NCBI GenBank assembly: GCA_048497495.1
Contig: JAFHCF010000256.1
Location: forward strand, 1 to 41,441
DNA from: JAFHCF01 sp048497495
GTDB taxonomy: Bacteria; Pseudomonadota; Alphaproteobacteria; Rhizobiales; Ancalomicrobiaceae
Direction: 5' to 3'
Length of the DNA: 41,441 bases
The notes beneath the pieces were generated by a model that worked only from the letters and a program-made list of their open reading frames with translations, had not been told where the DNA came from and made no database searches. The position numbers were made by a program, and so were the translations under genes. Shown here in pieces: positions 1 through 7,837 of this stretch (position 1 is the first letter of the stretch; every line of letters starts with the position of its first letter).

Positions 1-844
1 CGAGCGCCGCCTCGATCGCCAGGACGTAGTCGAGCAGGCCGACCGGCGTGCCGCCGGCGATGTTGACCACCCGCCAGGGGGCCACCGGCGACAGCGTGTC
101 GACGACGCCGTCGGCGGCGATCGGCGATCCCATTTCCGGCACCACGGCGGCGAGGCGGAGGATCGCCTCGACCAGATCCTCGACATAGGTGAAGTCGCGC
201 CGCATCTCGCCCATGCCGTAGATCTCGATCGGGCGGTCGTCGAGGGCGGCGCGGACGAACTTGTAGAGCGCCATGTCGGGGCGCCCCCAGGGACCGTAGA
301 CGGTGAAGAAGCGGAAGCACGTCGTCGGCACGCCCCACAGGTGGGCATGGGAATGGCTCATCGCCTCCATCGCCTTCTTGGTGGCGGCATAGAGGGTGAG
401 CGGCCAGTCGGCACGGTCGGTCTCGCGGAAGGGCATCTCCTCGTTGCCGCCGTAGACCGAGGAGGTCGAGGCGAGCAGCAGGTGCCTCGGCTTCAGGTCC
501 TTGGCGATCTCCAGGAGATTGAAGGAGCCGATCAGGTTGGCATCGACATAGGCGCGCGGGTTCTCGATCGAGTAGCGCACCCCGGCTTGACCCGCGAGAT
601 GGACGACGAAGTCGGGGGCCGCCGCCGCCATCGCCCGGCGCAGGGCGTCCATGTCCTCGAGCAGCGCGATCGTCGCGGTGAAGGCGGGGTTCGCCTCGAG
701 CAACGCGTGACGGGCGGCCTTCAGCGCGGGATCGTAATAGTCGGTCATGGCGTCGTAGCCGGCGACGGTGTGGCCCTCGGCGAGAAGCCGACGCGCCAAG
801 TGGAAGCCGATGAACCCGGCCGTCCCGGTTATGAAATATCGCAA
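1..844 (-). CDS. NAD-dependent epimerase, UDP-glucuronate 4-epimerase-like (C-terminus outside window)
   Basis: Extended short-chain dehydrogenase/reductase that would interconvert UDP-sugars (family role: UDP-glucuronate to UDP-galacturonate) for surface polysaccharide. The protein opens with the NAD-binding glycine motif GTAGFIG after a short beta strand, then shows HLAGQAGVRYS, the catalytic-serine stretch STSSVYGGN, the YAATKKAME Tyr-x3-Lys motif and RFFTVYGPWGRPDMA, all typical of capsular-type UDP-GlcA epimerases; the usual Asn after the YxxxK motif is Met here. About 281 residues are visible and the gene runs off the left edge, so roughly the last 50 residues are missing. I place the start at a TTG (842-844) because it directly precedes the Rossmann strand, has a GGGGAGAG ribosome site just upstream, and no in-frame ATG fits. 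The exact sugar substrate cannot be read from sequence. Confidence 0.85.
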   Translation of the reverse strand, partial: MRYFITGTAGFIGFHLARRLLAEGHTVAGYDAMTDYYDPALKAARHALLEANPAFTATIALLEDMDALRRAMAAAAPDFVVHLAGQAGVRYSIENPRAYVDANLIGSFNLLEIAKDLKPRHLLLASTSSVYGGNEEMPFRETDRADWPLTLYAATKKAMEAMSHSHAHLWGVPTTCFRFFTVYGPWGRPDMALYKFVRAALDDRPIEIYGMGEMRRDFTYVEDLVEAILRLAAVVPEMGSPIAADGVVDTLSPVAPWRVVNIAGGTPVGLLDYVLAIEAAL

Positions 845-1089
845 GGTCCACTCTCCCCGACGCGCCTGATGCCCGCGAGGCTCGATCGTCGAGCCGGTCG
901 TCGCGGCGGCGGTCCCTGGGTAGCGGTTCGGCGGCTCACCGGCAAGGTGAAGCCCTCGATCGGCGGCCCGAAAAGGCGGGAGGAGAAGGTCTGTCCGGCG
1001 GCGCTTCGCGGTCGCGCGACGCCGCCGGACCATCGGGAAGACTACCGACCTCGACTTGATATAGGATAACTTGCATATTCAATAAATGT

Positions 1090-1103
1090 TTGATTTGGCG
1101 CAA
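1090..1103 (+). promoter_or_regulatory. Candidate FNR/FixK-type box upstream of ccoG
   Basis: TTGATTTGGCGCAA matches the FNR/FixK consensus TTGA-N6-TCAA with one mismatch in the right half. It lies 84 bases upstream of the ccoG start inside an unusually A+T-rich stretch (about 1055-1095) in a G+C-rich genome. ccoG/fixG genes are commonly under FNR or FixK control in alphaproteobacteria, so the position is sensible, but a one-mismatch 8-base consensus can arise by chance. The rest of 845-1186 holds no gene that I can support. Confidence 0.4.
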
Positions 1104-1186
1104 AGCCCCGATCGCCGGAAACACGCACTGTGCGGGCCGGTTCGGCGTCGAAACGGGCCGTCCCGTCCTGTCCGGAGAAGTCCTAT

Positions 1187-2653
1187 ATGTCCCAGGTGAA
1201 AGCCTTCGAGAAGCCCCTCCATCCCACCGATGCGATGGAAGAGAGCTTCTATCAGGAACACATCAAGGTCTATCCGGCGGCGGTCAGCGGTACCTTTCGT
1301 CGAATCAAGTGGACGATCCTGACGATCTGGCTGGGTCTCTACTACCTGCTGCCGTTCATGCGCTGGGATCGCGGGCCGGAGATGCCGAATCAGGCGGTGC
1401 TGGTGGACCTGCCGAACCGGCGCTTCTATTTCTTCTTCATCGAGATCTGGCCTCAGGAAGTCTACTATTTCACCGGGCTGCTGATCCTCGCCGCGATGAC
1501 GCTGTTCCTGCTGACGGCGCTCGCCGGCCGCGTGTGGTGCGGCTATCTGTGCTGGCAAACGATCTGGACCGACCTGTTCCTCGGCGTCGAGCGTTTCATC
1601 GAGGGTGACCGGCGCGACCGCATCAAGCTCGACGAAGGCCCGCTCAACCTCAAAAAGATCGGCAAGAAGGCCGCCAAGTTCGCGGCGTGGCTGGTCATCG
1701 CCGCCGGCACCGGCGGCGCGGCCGTGCTCTATTTCGCCGACGCGCCGACGCTGGTGGTCGAGGTCTTCACCGGCAAGGCGGCCTTCATCGCCTATCTGTG
1801 GATCGGCATCCTCACCTTCACCACCTATTTCTTCGCCGGCTACATGCGCGAGCAGGTCTGCATCTATGCCTGCCCGTGGCCGCGCATCCAGGCGGCGCTG
1901 ACCGACGAATACGCCCTCAACGTCACCTACCGGGTCGATCGCGGCGAGCCGCGCGCCTCGGTCAAGGAATCCAAGAAGCTCAAGGCGGCGGGCCGGCCGG
2001 CCGGCGATTGCGTCGACTGCTACCAGTGCGTCGCGGTCTGCCCGACCGGCACCGACATTCGCAAGGGCTCGCAGCTCTCCTGCATCCAGTGCGGTCTGTG
2101 CATCGACGCCTGCGACCAGATCATGGGCAAGCTCGGCCGCGAGGGCCGGCTCGTCGCCTACGACACGCCGCTCAACTTCGATCGTCGGCGCGAGGGGCTC
2201 GCCCCGATCTTCAAGCTGGTGCGCGCCCGCACCCTGCTCTACGCCGGCATCATCACGATGATCAGCACGCTGATGGTCTACACCTTCGCCAACCGCACCT
2301 TCGAGGGCGTCAACGTCCTGCACGACCGCAATCCGCAATATGTCGTCAACTCCGACGGCACGGTGCGCAACGGTTATACCGTGCGCCTGCTCAACCGGGC
2401 CGGTCTGGCGCGCGACATGATGCTGTCGGTCGAGGGCATGCCGGCGGGAACGCGCATCGACGCCATCGGCATCGAACGGACCCTCGACGGCAATCCGGTG
2501 ATCGACATCGGCGCCGACCGCACGCGTGAGGTTCGCGTCAGCGTCACCGCCCCCGGCGCGGCGCTGCCGAAGTCGGGCGAGTTGGTCTTCCGCATCACCG
2601 ACCTCGCCGACAAGAAGACCGCCATCGCCAAGGACTTCTTCAAGGCGCCGTGA
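1187..2653 (+). CDS. ccoG: Cytochrome cbb3 oxidase accessory iron-sulfur protein CcoG (FixG/RdxA)
   Basis: Membrane iron-sulfur protein needed for maturation of cbb3-type oxidase, thought to handle copper reduction for CcoN. The 488 residues show about five membrane segments, four before the Cys-rich domain and one after it, a ferredoxin-like core with two cysteine clusters (CVDCYQCVAVCP from C275 and CIQCGLCIDACD from C299), further conserved cysteines in WCGYLCWQ and CIYACPWP, and a C-terminal immunoglobulin-like FixG domain. Length matches the family. The start at 1187 is chosen over an upstream in-frame ATG at 1130 because GGAGAAG sits 7 bases before it and the MSQ... N-terminus is family-like. 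No ccoNOPQ or ccoHIS genes are visible, so here ccoG stands apart from its usual partners. Confidence 0.95.
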   Translation: MSQVKAFEKPLHPTDAMEESFYQEHIKVYPAAVSGTFRRIKWTILTIWLGLYYLLPFMRWDRGPEMPNQAVLVDLPNRRFYFFFIEIWPQEVYYFTGLLILAAMTLFLLTALAGRVWCGYLCWQTIWTDLFLGVERFIEGDRRDRIKLDEGPLNLKKIGKKAAKFAAWLVIAAGTGGAAVLYFADAPTLVVEVFTGKAAFIAYLWIGILTFTTYFFAGYMREQVCIYACPWPRIQAALTDEYALNVTYRVDRGEPRASVKESKKLKAAGRPAGDCVDCYQCVAVCPTGTDIRKGSQLSCIQCGLCIDACDQIMGKLGREGRLVAYDTPLNFDRRREGLAPIFKLVRARTLLYAGIITMISTLMVYTFANRTFEGVNVLHDRNPQYVVNSDGTVRNGYTVRLLNRAGLARDMMLSVEGMPAGTRIDAIGIERTLDGNPVIDIGADRTREVRVSVTAPGAALPKSGELVFRITDLADKKTAIAKDFFKAP

Positions 2654-2692
2654 CCGACGGACGACGCGCGTAGCTCACGACACACAACCGAA

Positions 2693-2720
2693 CGAGGGCC
2701 GGAGATCACTCCGGCCCTCG
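2693..2720. terminator. Bidirectional hairpin between ccoG and a globin gene
   Basis: Perfect 12-bp stem (CGAGGGCCGGAG pairing with CTCCGGCCCTCG) with a 4-base ATCA loop, between the convergent ends of ccoG and the first globin gene. There is no clear U-run, so it would be an atypical intrinsic terminator or a transcript-end stabiliser. Confidence 0.6.
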
Positions 2721-2781
2721 ACGCGTTTCAGGGGGATGTGGGATCGATGGGGAGGGCGGACAACCCTCGGGCGGCCACGCC

Positions 2782-3198
2782 TCAGGCGCGGTTCTGCATG
2801 TGGCGGGCGAGCATTTCGATCTGCGGCAGGATGGCGGCGCGAATGTCCTCGTCCTCGATCGTATCGACCAGGGCCCGGCGGAAGCACAAAAGCCAGCCGG
2901 CGGTCTCATCCGGCCCGATCGCGGCCGCCAGATGGCGGCGGCGCAGCATCGGCGCACCGTGCCGCTCGACGAAGAGCTGCGGCCCGCCGAGCCAGCCGGA
3001 GAGATATTCGAAGAGCTTCTGCTCGGCGCCGGCGAGGCTCGGCGAATGGATGGCGCGGCAGGCGGCGGCCTCCGGGACGCTGTCCATCAGTTCGTAGAAT
3101 CGGCGGGTGAACCGGCGCACGCCCGCCTCGCCGCCGATGCGGTCGTAGAGGCTCGGGCCGGACGGCGCCTCGGTGGTGCCGGTCGGGTCGATCGTCAT
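2782..3198 (-). CDS. glbO: Group II truncated hemoglobin (trHbO type), Tyr-B10/His-CD1
   Basis: Small cytoplasmic heme protein of the 2-on-2 globin fold; group II members bind oxygen tightly and take part in oxygen, peroxide or nitric-oxide chemistry. The 138 residues align over full length with mycobacterial trHbO: SLYDRIGG at the start, Tyr35 at B10 (RRFYELM), His51 at CD1, the WLGGP motif at 69-73, proximal His89 at F8 (LRRRH) and the group-specific Trp102 at G8. The next gene upstream on the same strand (3289-3909) is a paralogue 90 bases away, suggesting a tandem duplication and possibly one transcript. It converges on ccoG, also a low-oxygen gene. The ligand and physiological partner cannot be determined from sequence. 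Confidence 0.92.
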   Translation of the reverse strand: MTIDPTGTTEAPSGPSLYDRIGGEAGVRRFTRRFYELMDSVPEAAACRAIHSPSLAGAEQKLFEYLSGWLGGPQLFVERHGAPMLRRRHLAAAIGPDETAGWLLCFRRALVDTIEDEDIRAAILPQIEMLARHMQNRA

Positions 3199-3237
3199 GG
3201 AGAATCCTCGTCGTCTCTTCGGGAAAAAGGCCTCGCC

Positions 3238-3259
3238 CCGCCGTCGCGACGAACGGCGG
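3238..3259 (-). terminator. Weak hairpin between the two globin genes
   Basis: CCGCCGT pairs with ACGGCGG around an 8-base loop, in the 90-base gap between the tandem globin genes. It could attenuate read-through from the upstream globin, but the stem is short and no T-run follows. Confidence 0.25.
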
Positions 3260-3288
3260 CCGATGCCGAGCCGAACGCGGCCGGCGGA

Positions 3289-3909
3289 TCAATCGCGATT
3301 CTGGAGATAATAGGCGATGCTCTCGACCTGGGGCATCAACATCTCGACGGCGTCGCGGTCGGGGATGGTCTCCTCGGCGGCGCGCCGGAAGCACAGCAGC
3401 CAGGCATCGCGCTGGGCCGCGCCGATGTTGATCAGGAAGTGCCGCCGCCTGAGCTTCGGCGCGCCGTGGCGCTTGAGATAGAGCTTGGGCCCGCCGAGCC
3501 AGCCGTTCATGAACTCGAAGAACTTCTGCCGGCTGTCCTCGAGATCGGTCGGATAGACCCCGCGGCAGGGCGCGGCTTCCGGCAGGGATTCCATCAGGTC
3601 GAAGAAGCGCCGGACCAGTCGTCGCACCCCGATGGTGCGGCCGATACGCTCATAGAGACTGCGGCCGCTGGTGGATCGCGCATTGAGCTGGGAGGGCCGG
3701 CGCAGGCGCGGCCGATCGTCGGAGTCCTCGGTCTCGCCCCGGACGTGCTCGTGGGCGCCGTCGAGAGAAAGTGTCGCCTCCGCTAGATCTTCCTCGGGAG
3801 CGGGGGGCTCGGCCTCGGTGAGATCGGGCAGAGGCGACGGAGGGTACGACCGAGTTCGGATGTCGTCCACGGCTCCGGGGGGTAGCCGAGTGTCGGAAAT
3901 CACCGCCAT
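3289..3909 (-). CDS. Group II truncated hemoglobin with a long N-terminal extension, Phe-B10/Tyr-CD1
   Basis: Second trHbO-type globin, paralogous to 2782-3198. Its globin domain fills the C-terminal half, from SLYERIG to the end, with proximal His in LRRRHFLINIG, Trp at G8 (RDAWLL) and the WLGGP motif. Two heme-pocket positions differ from its neighbour: B10 is Phe (RRFFDLM) instead of Tyr, and CD1 is Tyr (GVYPTDL) instead of His. Before the globin domain are about 80-100 residues rich in Pro, Glu, Asp and Arg with no recognisable fold, probably disordered. The start is uncertain: ATG codons at 3909, 3933 and 3960 are all in frame; I use 3909 because AGGAA lies upstream of it (spacing 10). 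Upstream, 3961-4273 is the shared promoter region with the divergent ligase gene. Confidence 0.88.
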   Translation of the reverse strand: MAVISDTRLPPGAVDDIRTRSYPPSPLPDLTEAEPPAPEEDLAEATLSLDGAHEHVRGETEDSDDRPRLRRPSQLNARSTSGRSLYERIGRTIGVRRLVRRFFDLMESLPEAAPCRGVYPTDLEDSRQKFFEFMNGWLGGPKLYLKRHGAPKLRRRHFLINIGAAQRDAWLLCFRRAAEETIPDRDAVEMLMPQVESIAYYLQNRD

Positions 3910-3960
3910 CGTTTCGGAGTTCCTGTGTGTCATCCGATCCACTCGCGCCGTTCCGTACAT

Positions 3961-4273
3961 CCGATATTTCTAAATTAACGCACCAAAGATAGATGGTCCA
4001 TAGAAGTTTGATCGACCGGAACCTCCGCGACCACCGAACGGTCGCTCGCATTCCAGATAAATCGTTGAAAATCAGTAACCTGATGGAACGGCGTGGGTAC
4101 CCGCGCACATGCCGCGCGACGATCCGCCGCGCTTCGGCCTGGGCTCCGGGGGTGGCGCGCTGGGCCTCGACCGATCCCTCGCGGTCTGCGACAGTCGGCG
4201 CGCCCGAGATTGGCGCGGATGTGGGATGGGCACCAGAGCGGGCACCGGCCGATCGATACCACGAGGGGTCTTC
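3961..4273. other. Intergenic region between divergent globin and ligase genes
   Basis: About 310 bases without a supportable gene. Its left part (3961-4085) is distinctly A+T-richer than the surroundings and should hold the promoters. A GGAAC at 4019 is followed 16 bases later by CGGT, only a partial fit to the EcfG stress promoter form, so I do not call it. GAGGGG at 4263-4268 is the ribosome site of the ligase gene. Confidence 0.5.
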
Positions 4274-5905
4274 ATGAGCACCGAAACCAATCCCTTTGAA
4301 GACGGCTTGGGGAAGAACGATGCCAATTTCGTACCTCTTACTCCCCTCACCTTCCTGGAGCGTTCCGCCGCAGTCTGGCCCGACCGCGTGGCGCTCGTCC
4401 ACGGCGAGGTGCGGCGCACCTGGGCGCAGACGGCGACCCGTTGCCGCCGGCTCGCCTCGGCGCTGACCGCCCTCGACCTCGGCAAGGGCGCCACCGTCGC
4501 CTTCCTCGCCGCCAACACGCCCGAACTGTTCGAGGCCCATTTCGGCGTGCCGTTGATGGGCGGCGTCCTCAACGCCATCAACACCCGGCTCGATCCGGAG
4601 GCGATCGCCTTCATCCTCGAGCACGGCGAGGCGAGGATCCTCTTCGTCGATCGCGAGTTCTCCAAGACCGCCGAAGCCGCCCTCGCCCTGATGGCGGCGC
4701 CGATCCCGGTGATCGACATCGACGACCCGAGCTTCGAGGGCGGCAGGCTCATCGGTTCGAGGACCTACGAGGAGGTGCTCGCCGCCGGCGATCCGGAGTT
4801 CCCCTGGACCTATCCGGCCGACGAATGGCAATCGATCGCGCTCAACTACACCTCGGGCACCACCGGCAATCCCAAGGGCGTCGTCTATCACCATCGCGGC
4901 GCCTATCTGAACGCCGTCTCCAACGCGCTGTCGTGGCGCCTGCCCGAGCACACGGTCTATCTGTGGACCCTGCCGATGTTCCACTGCAACGGCTGGTGCT
5001 TCCCCTGGACGCTCGCCGCCGTCGCCGGCACCTCGGTCTGCCTGCGCCACGTCCGCGCCGACAAGGTCTACGAGGCGATCGCCAGCGAGGGCGTCGGCCA
5101 TTTCTGCGGCGCGCCGATCGTCCTCAACATGCTCAACAACGCCCCCGCCACGCTCAAGGAGATGGTCGGCCACAAGGTCGAGGCGATGGTCGCCGGCGCG
5201 GCGCCGCCGGCCGCCGTCATCGCCGGCATGGAGCGGATGGGCTGGAATGTCACACATGTCTATGGCCTGACCGAGGTCTACGGCCCGACCATGCTCAACG
5301 TCTGGCACGACGTCTGGAACGAATTGCCGCTCGACGAGAAGGCGACGATCAAGGCGCGCCAGGGCGTGCGCGGGCCGATGCTCGAGGCCGTCATGGTCGC
5401 CGATCCGACGACGATGGCGCCGGTGCCGAGGGACGGCCGCACCATCGGCGAGATCTTCATGCGCGGCAACAACGTCATGGCGGGCTATCTGAAGAACCCC
5501 AAGGCGACGGCCGAGGCCTTCGCGGGCGGGTGGTTCCACACCGGCGACCTCGCGGTGTGGCACGCCGACGGCTATGTCGAGATCAAGGACCGCTCGAAGG
5601 ACATCATCATCTCGGGCGGCGAGAACATCTCCTCGATCGAGGTCGAGGACGTGCTCTACAAGCACCCGGACGTGATGGAGGCGGCGGTCGTCGCCCGGCC
5701 CGACGAGAAGTGGGGCGAGACGCCTTGCGCCTTCGTCCTGCTCAAGGACGGGGCCGAGACCTCGGAGGCCGACATCCTGGCCTATTGCCGCCAACATCTC
5801 GCCGGCTTCAAGCTGCCCAGGACCATCGTCTTCGGACCCCTGCCCAAGACCTCGACCGGCAAGATCCAGAAGTTCATGCTGCGCGACGCCGCCCGCCAGC
5901 TGTGA
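4274..5905 (+). CDS. AMP-forming acyl-CoA synthetase (medium-chain / methylmercaptopropionate ligase-like)
   Basis: ATP-dependent ligase that adenylates a carboxylic acid and transfers it to CoA. The 543 residues carry the full ANL-superfamily signature: P-loop YTSGTTGNPKG at 192-202, YGLTEVYGP in the middle, TGDLAVWHADGY, KDRSKDIIISGGENISS at the hinge, and the adenylation lysine K530 in STGKIQKF. The N-terminus (NFVPLTPLTFLERSAAV) resembles the AlkK/DmdB branch, which takes medium-chain fatty acids or 3-methylmercaptopropionate. An in-frame extension to 4109 exists, but 4274 has GAGGGG 5 bases upstream and starts at the conserved region. The acyl-CoA dehydrogenase gene follows after 97 bases, so the two probably act in sequence (activate, then oxidise). 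The actual acid substrate is inference only. Confidence 0.92.
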   Translation: MSTETNPFEDGLGKNDANFVPLTPLTFLERSAAVWPDRVALVHGEVRRTWAQTATRCRRLASALTALDLGKGATVAFLAANTPELFEAHFGVPLMGGVLNAINTRLDPEAIAFILEHGEARILFVDREFSKTAEAALALMAAPIPVIDIDDPSFEGGRLIGSRTYEEVLAAGDPEFPWTYPADEWQSIALNYTSGTTGNPKGVVYHHRGAYLNAVSNALSWRLPEHTVYLWTLPMFHCNGWCFPWTLAAVAGTSVCLRHVRADKVYEAIASEGVGHFCGAPIVLNMLNNAPATLKEMVGHKVEAMVAGAAPPAAVIAGMERMGWNVTHVYGLTEVYGPTMLNVWHDVWNELPLDEKATIKARQGVRGPMLEAVMVADPTTMAPVPRDGRTIGEIFMRGNNVMAGYLKNPKATAEAFAGGWFHTGDLAVWHADGYVEIKDRSKDIIISGGENISSIEVEDVLYKHPDVMEAAVVARPDEKWGETPCAFVLLKDGAETSEADILAYCRQHLAGFKLPRTIVFGPLPKTSTGKIQKFMLRDAARQL

Positions 5906-6002
5906 CGGCGGCCGGATCGGCGACGGCCTTCTGGCGCGCCGCCGACCCATTCCGCGCCGGCCCCGGCCGCGCCCCGCGAGACGACATCTTCGGAGATCTC
6001 CC

Positions 6003-7781
6003 ATGACCGGCTATTCCGCGCCGCTTCGCGACATCACCTTCGTCCTCCAGGACGTCGTCGGGCTCCCGGCGATCGCCGAACTCCCCGGCTTCGAGGAGGC
6101 GACGCCCGATCTCGCCGCCTCCATCCTGGAGGAGGCCGCCAAGATCGCCGGCGACGTGTTGGCGCCGCTCAACCGGGTCGGCGACACCGTCGGCGCCACG
6201 TGGGACGCCGGCCGCGTCACCGTGCCCGAGGGTTGGAAGCAGGCCTGGGAGGCGCTGGTCGAGGGCGGTTGGAACGGCCTTCCCTACCCGGCCGAATGGG
6301 GCGGCATGGGCCTGCCGCACGCCCTCAACATCGCGGTCGTCGAGATGTGGCAGTCGGCCAACATGGCCTTCGCGCTCTGTCCGCTTCTGACCCAAGGCGC
6401 CGTCAACGCCGTCTCGATCTACGGCAGCGAGCGGCAGAAGGCGCTCTACCTGCCGAGGATGGTGCCCGGCACCTGGACCGGGACGATGAACCTGACCGAG
6501 CCGCAGGCCGGATCGGATCTCGCCGCGGTGCGCTCGCGCGCCGTGCCCGAGGGCGATCGGTTCCGCATCTCCGGCTCGAAGATCTTCATCACCTACGGCG
6601 AACACGAGATGGCCGAGAACATCGTCCATCTCGTGCTGGCGCGGCTTCCCGACGCCCCTGCGGGCGTCAAGGGCATCTCGCTGTTCATCGTGCCGAAGTT
6701 CCTCGTCGCCGAGAACGGCGCGATCGGCGCCCGCAACGACGTCGCCTGCGCCTCGCTCGAGCACAAGCTCGGCATCCACGGCTCGCCGACCGCCGTCCTG
6801 GTCTTCGGCGAGGCCGGCGGCGCGCTGGGCGAGATCGTCGGCGAGCCCGGGCGCGGGCTCGAATACATGTTCGCGATGATGAACCACGCCCGGCTCAACG
6901 TCGGCCTGCAGGGCCTGTCGATCGCCGAGCGCGCCTATCAGCAGGCCCTCGGGTTCGCCCGCGAGCGCGTCCAGGGCAAGCCGGTCGGCTGGACCGCGCC
7001 CGGCGCGGCGCCGATCATCCATCACCCGGACGTGCTGCGCCTCCTGGTGTCGATGCGGGCCCGCATCGAGGCGATGCGCGGCCTGATCTACGAGACGGCC
7101 GCCGCCGGCGACGTCTCCCACGCCCACCCCGACGAGACGATCCGCGCCGCCGCGCGTCGCAAGGTCGACCTCTTGGTGCCGATCGCCAAGGGCTGGTCGA
7201 CGGAGACCGGCTGCGACGTCACCTCCGACGGCGTCCAGATCCACGGCGGCATGGGCTACATCGAGGATACCGGCGCCGCCCAGCACTTCCGCGACGCCCG
7301 CATCACGCCGATCTACGAGGGCACCACGGCGATCCAGGCCAATGCCCTGGTCGGGCGCTCGGTGCTGCGCGACGGTGGGCGGAGCGTGCGTGAGCTCTTC
7401 GCCGAGATCGACGCCACGGTAGCCGCGACGCGCGCGGTCGCGGAAGTGGCTGTGATCGGCGCGGCGCTCGGCGCGGCGCTGGAGACGGCGCGCGCCGCGA
7501 CCGACTGGCTGAGCGGGACGGCGGGGGAGGATCCCCGTCTGCCCTACGCGGCCTCGGTGCCCTTCCTCCACCTGATGGGGCTTCTCACCGGCGGCTGGTT
7601 GCTGACGCGCGGCGCGCTCGCCGCGTCGCGCGGCGCCGGGCCGGACGCGGACTTCCGCGCGGCGCGCGTCGCCGTCGCCGAGGTCTTCGCCGCCCAGTAT
7701 CTGCCGCAGGTGGCGGCACGCTGGGAGGCGATCCGCGACGGCAGCCGCGCGGTTCTCGCCTTCGGCGACGGACGGCTCTGA
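6003..7781 (+). CDS. Acyl-CoA dehydrogenase, long DmdC-like form with C-terminal domain
   Basis: FAD-dependent alpha,beta-dehydrogenation of an acyl-CoA, passing electrons to electron-transfer flavoprotein. At 592 residues it is longer than classical enzymes (about 390) and fits the family with an N-terminal extension and an extra C-terminal domain, which includes 3-methylmercaptopropionyl-CoA dehydrogenases. Visible landmarks are the LTEPQAGSDL flavin/substrate motif, SGSKIFITYGEHE, and the catalytic-base region PIYEGTTAIQAN with Glu439. The short N-terminal stretch YSAPLRDITFVLQDV is characteristic of this long form. It lies 97 bases behind the acyl-CoA ligase in the same direction and very likely shares its transcript. 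The full DMSP demethylation set (dmdA, dmdD) is absent from the window, so general fatty-acid oxidation remains equally possible. Confidence 0.92.
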   Translation: MTGYSAPLRDITFVLQDVVGLPAIAELPGFEEATPDLAASILEEAAKIAGDVLAPLNRVGDTVGATWDAGRVTVPEGWKQAWEALVEGGWNGLPYPAEWGGMGLPHALNIAVVEMWQSANMAFALCPLLTQGAVNAVSIYGSERQKALYLPRMVPGTWTGTMNLTEPQAGSDLAAVRSRAVPEGDRFRISGSKIFITYGEHEMAENIVHLVLARLPDAPAGVKGISLFIVPKFLVAENGAIGARNDVACASLEHKLGIHGSPTAVLVFGEAGGALGEIVGEPGRGLEYMFAMMNHARLNVGLQGLSIAERAYQQALGFARERVQGKPVGWTAPGAAPIIHHPDVLRLLVSMRARIEAMRGLIYETAAAGDVSHAHPDETIRAAARRKVDLLVPIAKGWSTETGCDVTSDGVQIHGGMGYIEDTGAAQHFRDARITPIYEGTTAIQANALVGRSVLRDGGRSVRELFAEIDATVAATRAVAEVAVIGAALGAALETARAATDWLSGTAGEDPRLPYAASVPFLHLMGLLTGGWLLTRGALAASRGAGPDADFRAARVAVAEVFAAQYLPQVAARWEAIRDGSRAVLAFGDGRL

Positions 7782-7790
7782 ACGGCTCGA

Positions 7791-7815
7791 GGCCGGCCCT
7801 CGACGAGGGTCGGCC
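7791..7815. terminator. Hairpin between convergent acyl-CoA dehydrogenase and lysR genes
   Basis: Ten-base arms GGCCGGCCCT and AGGGTCGGCC, one G-T pair, 5-base loop, starting 10 bases after the dehydrogenase stop and ending 23 bases before the lysR stop. The placement suits a bidirectional terminator; no T-run. Confidence 0.5.
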
Positions 7816-7837
7816 GCGACCCCCGGCGGGCGACGGC

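Noticed and set aside
4019..4044. Possible EcfG stress promoter (GGAAC-N16-CGGT) ahead of the ligase gene
   Set aside because: The -10 part departs from the expected CGTT form and the site is over 200 bases from the gene.
3650..6004. A 784-codon open frame on the minus strand opposite the ligase gene
   Set aside because: Low-complexity Arg/Gly/Asp/His composition and no domain; shadow of the ligase coding strand.
4274..7781. Naming the pair dmdB and dmdC
   Set aside because: Both families contain many fatty-acid enzymes and the diagnostic partner genes are not in the window.
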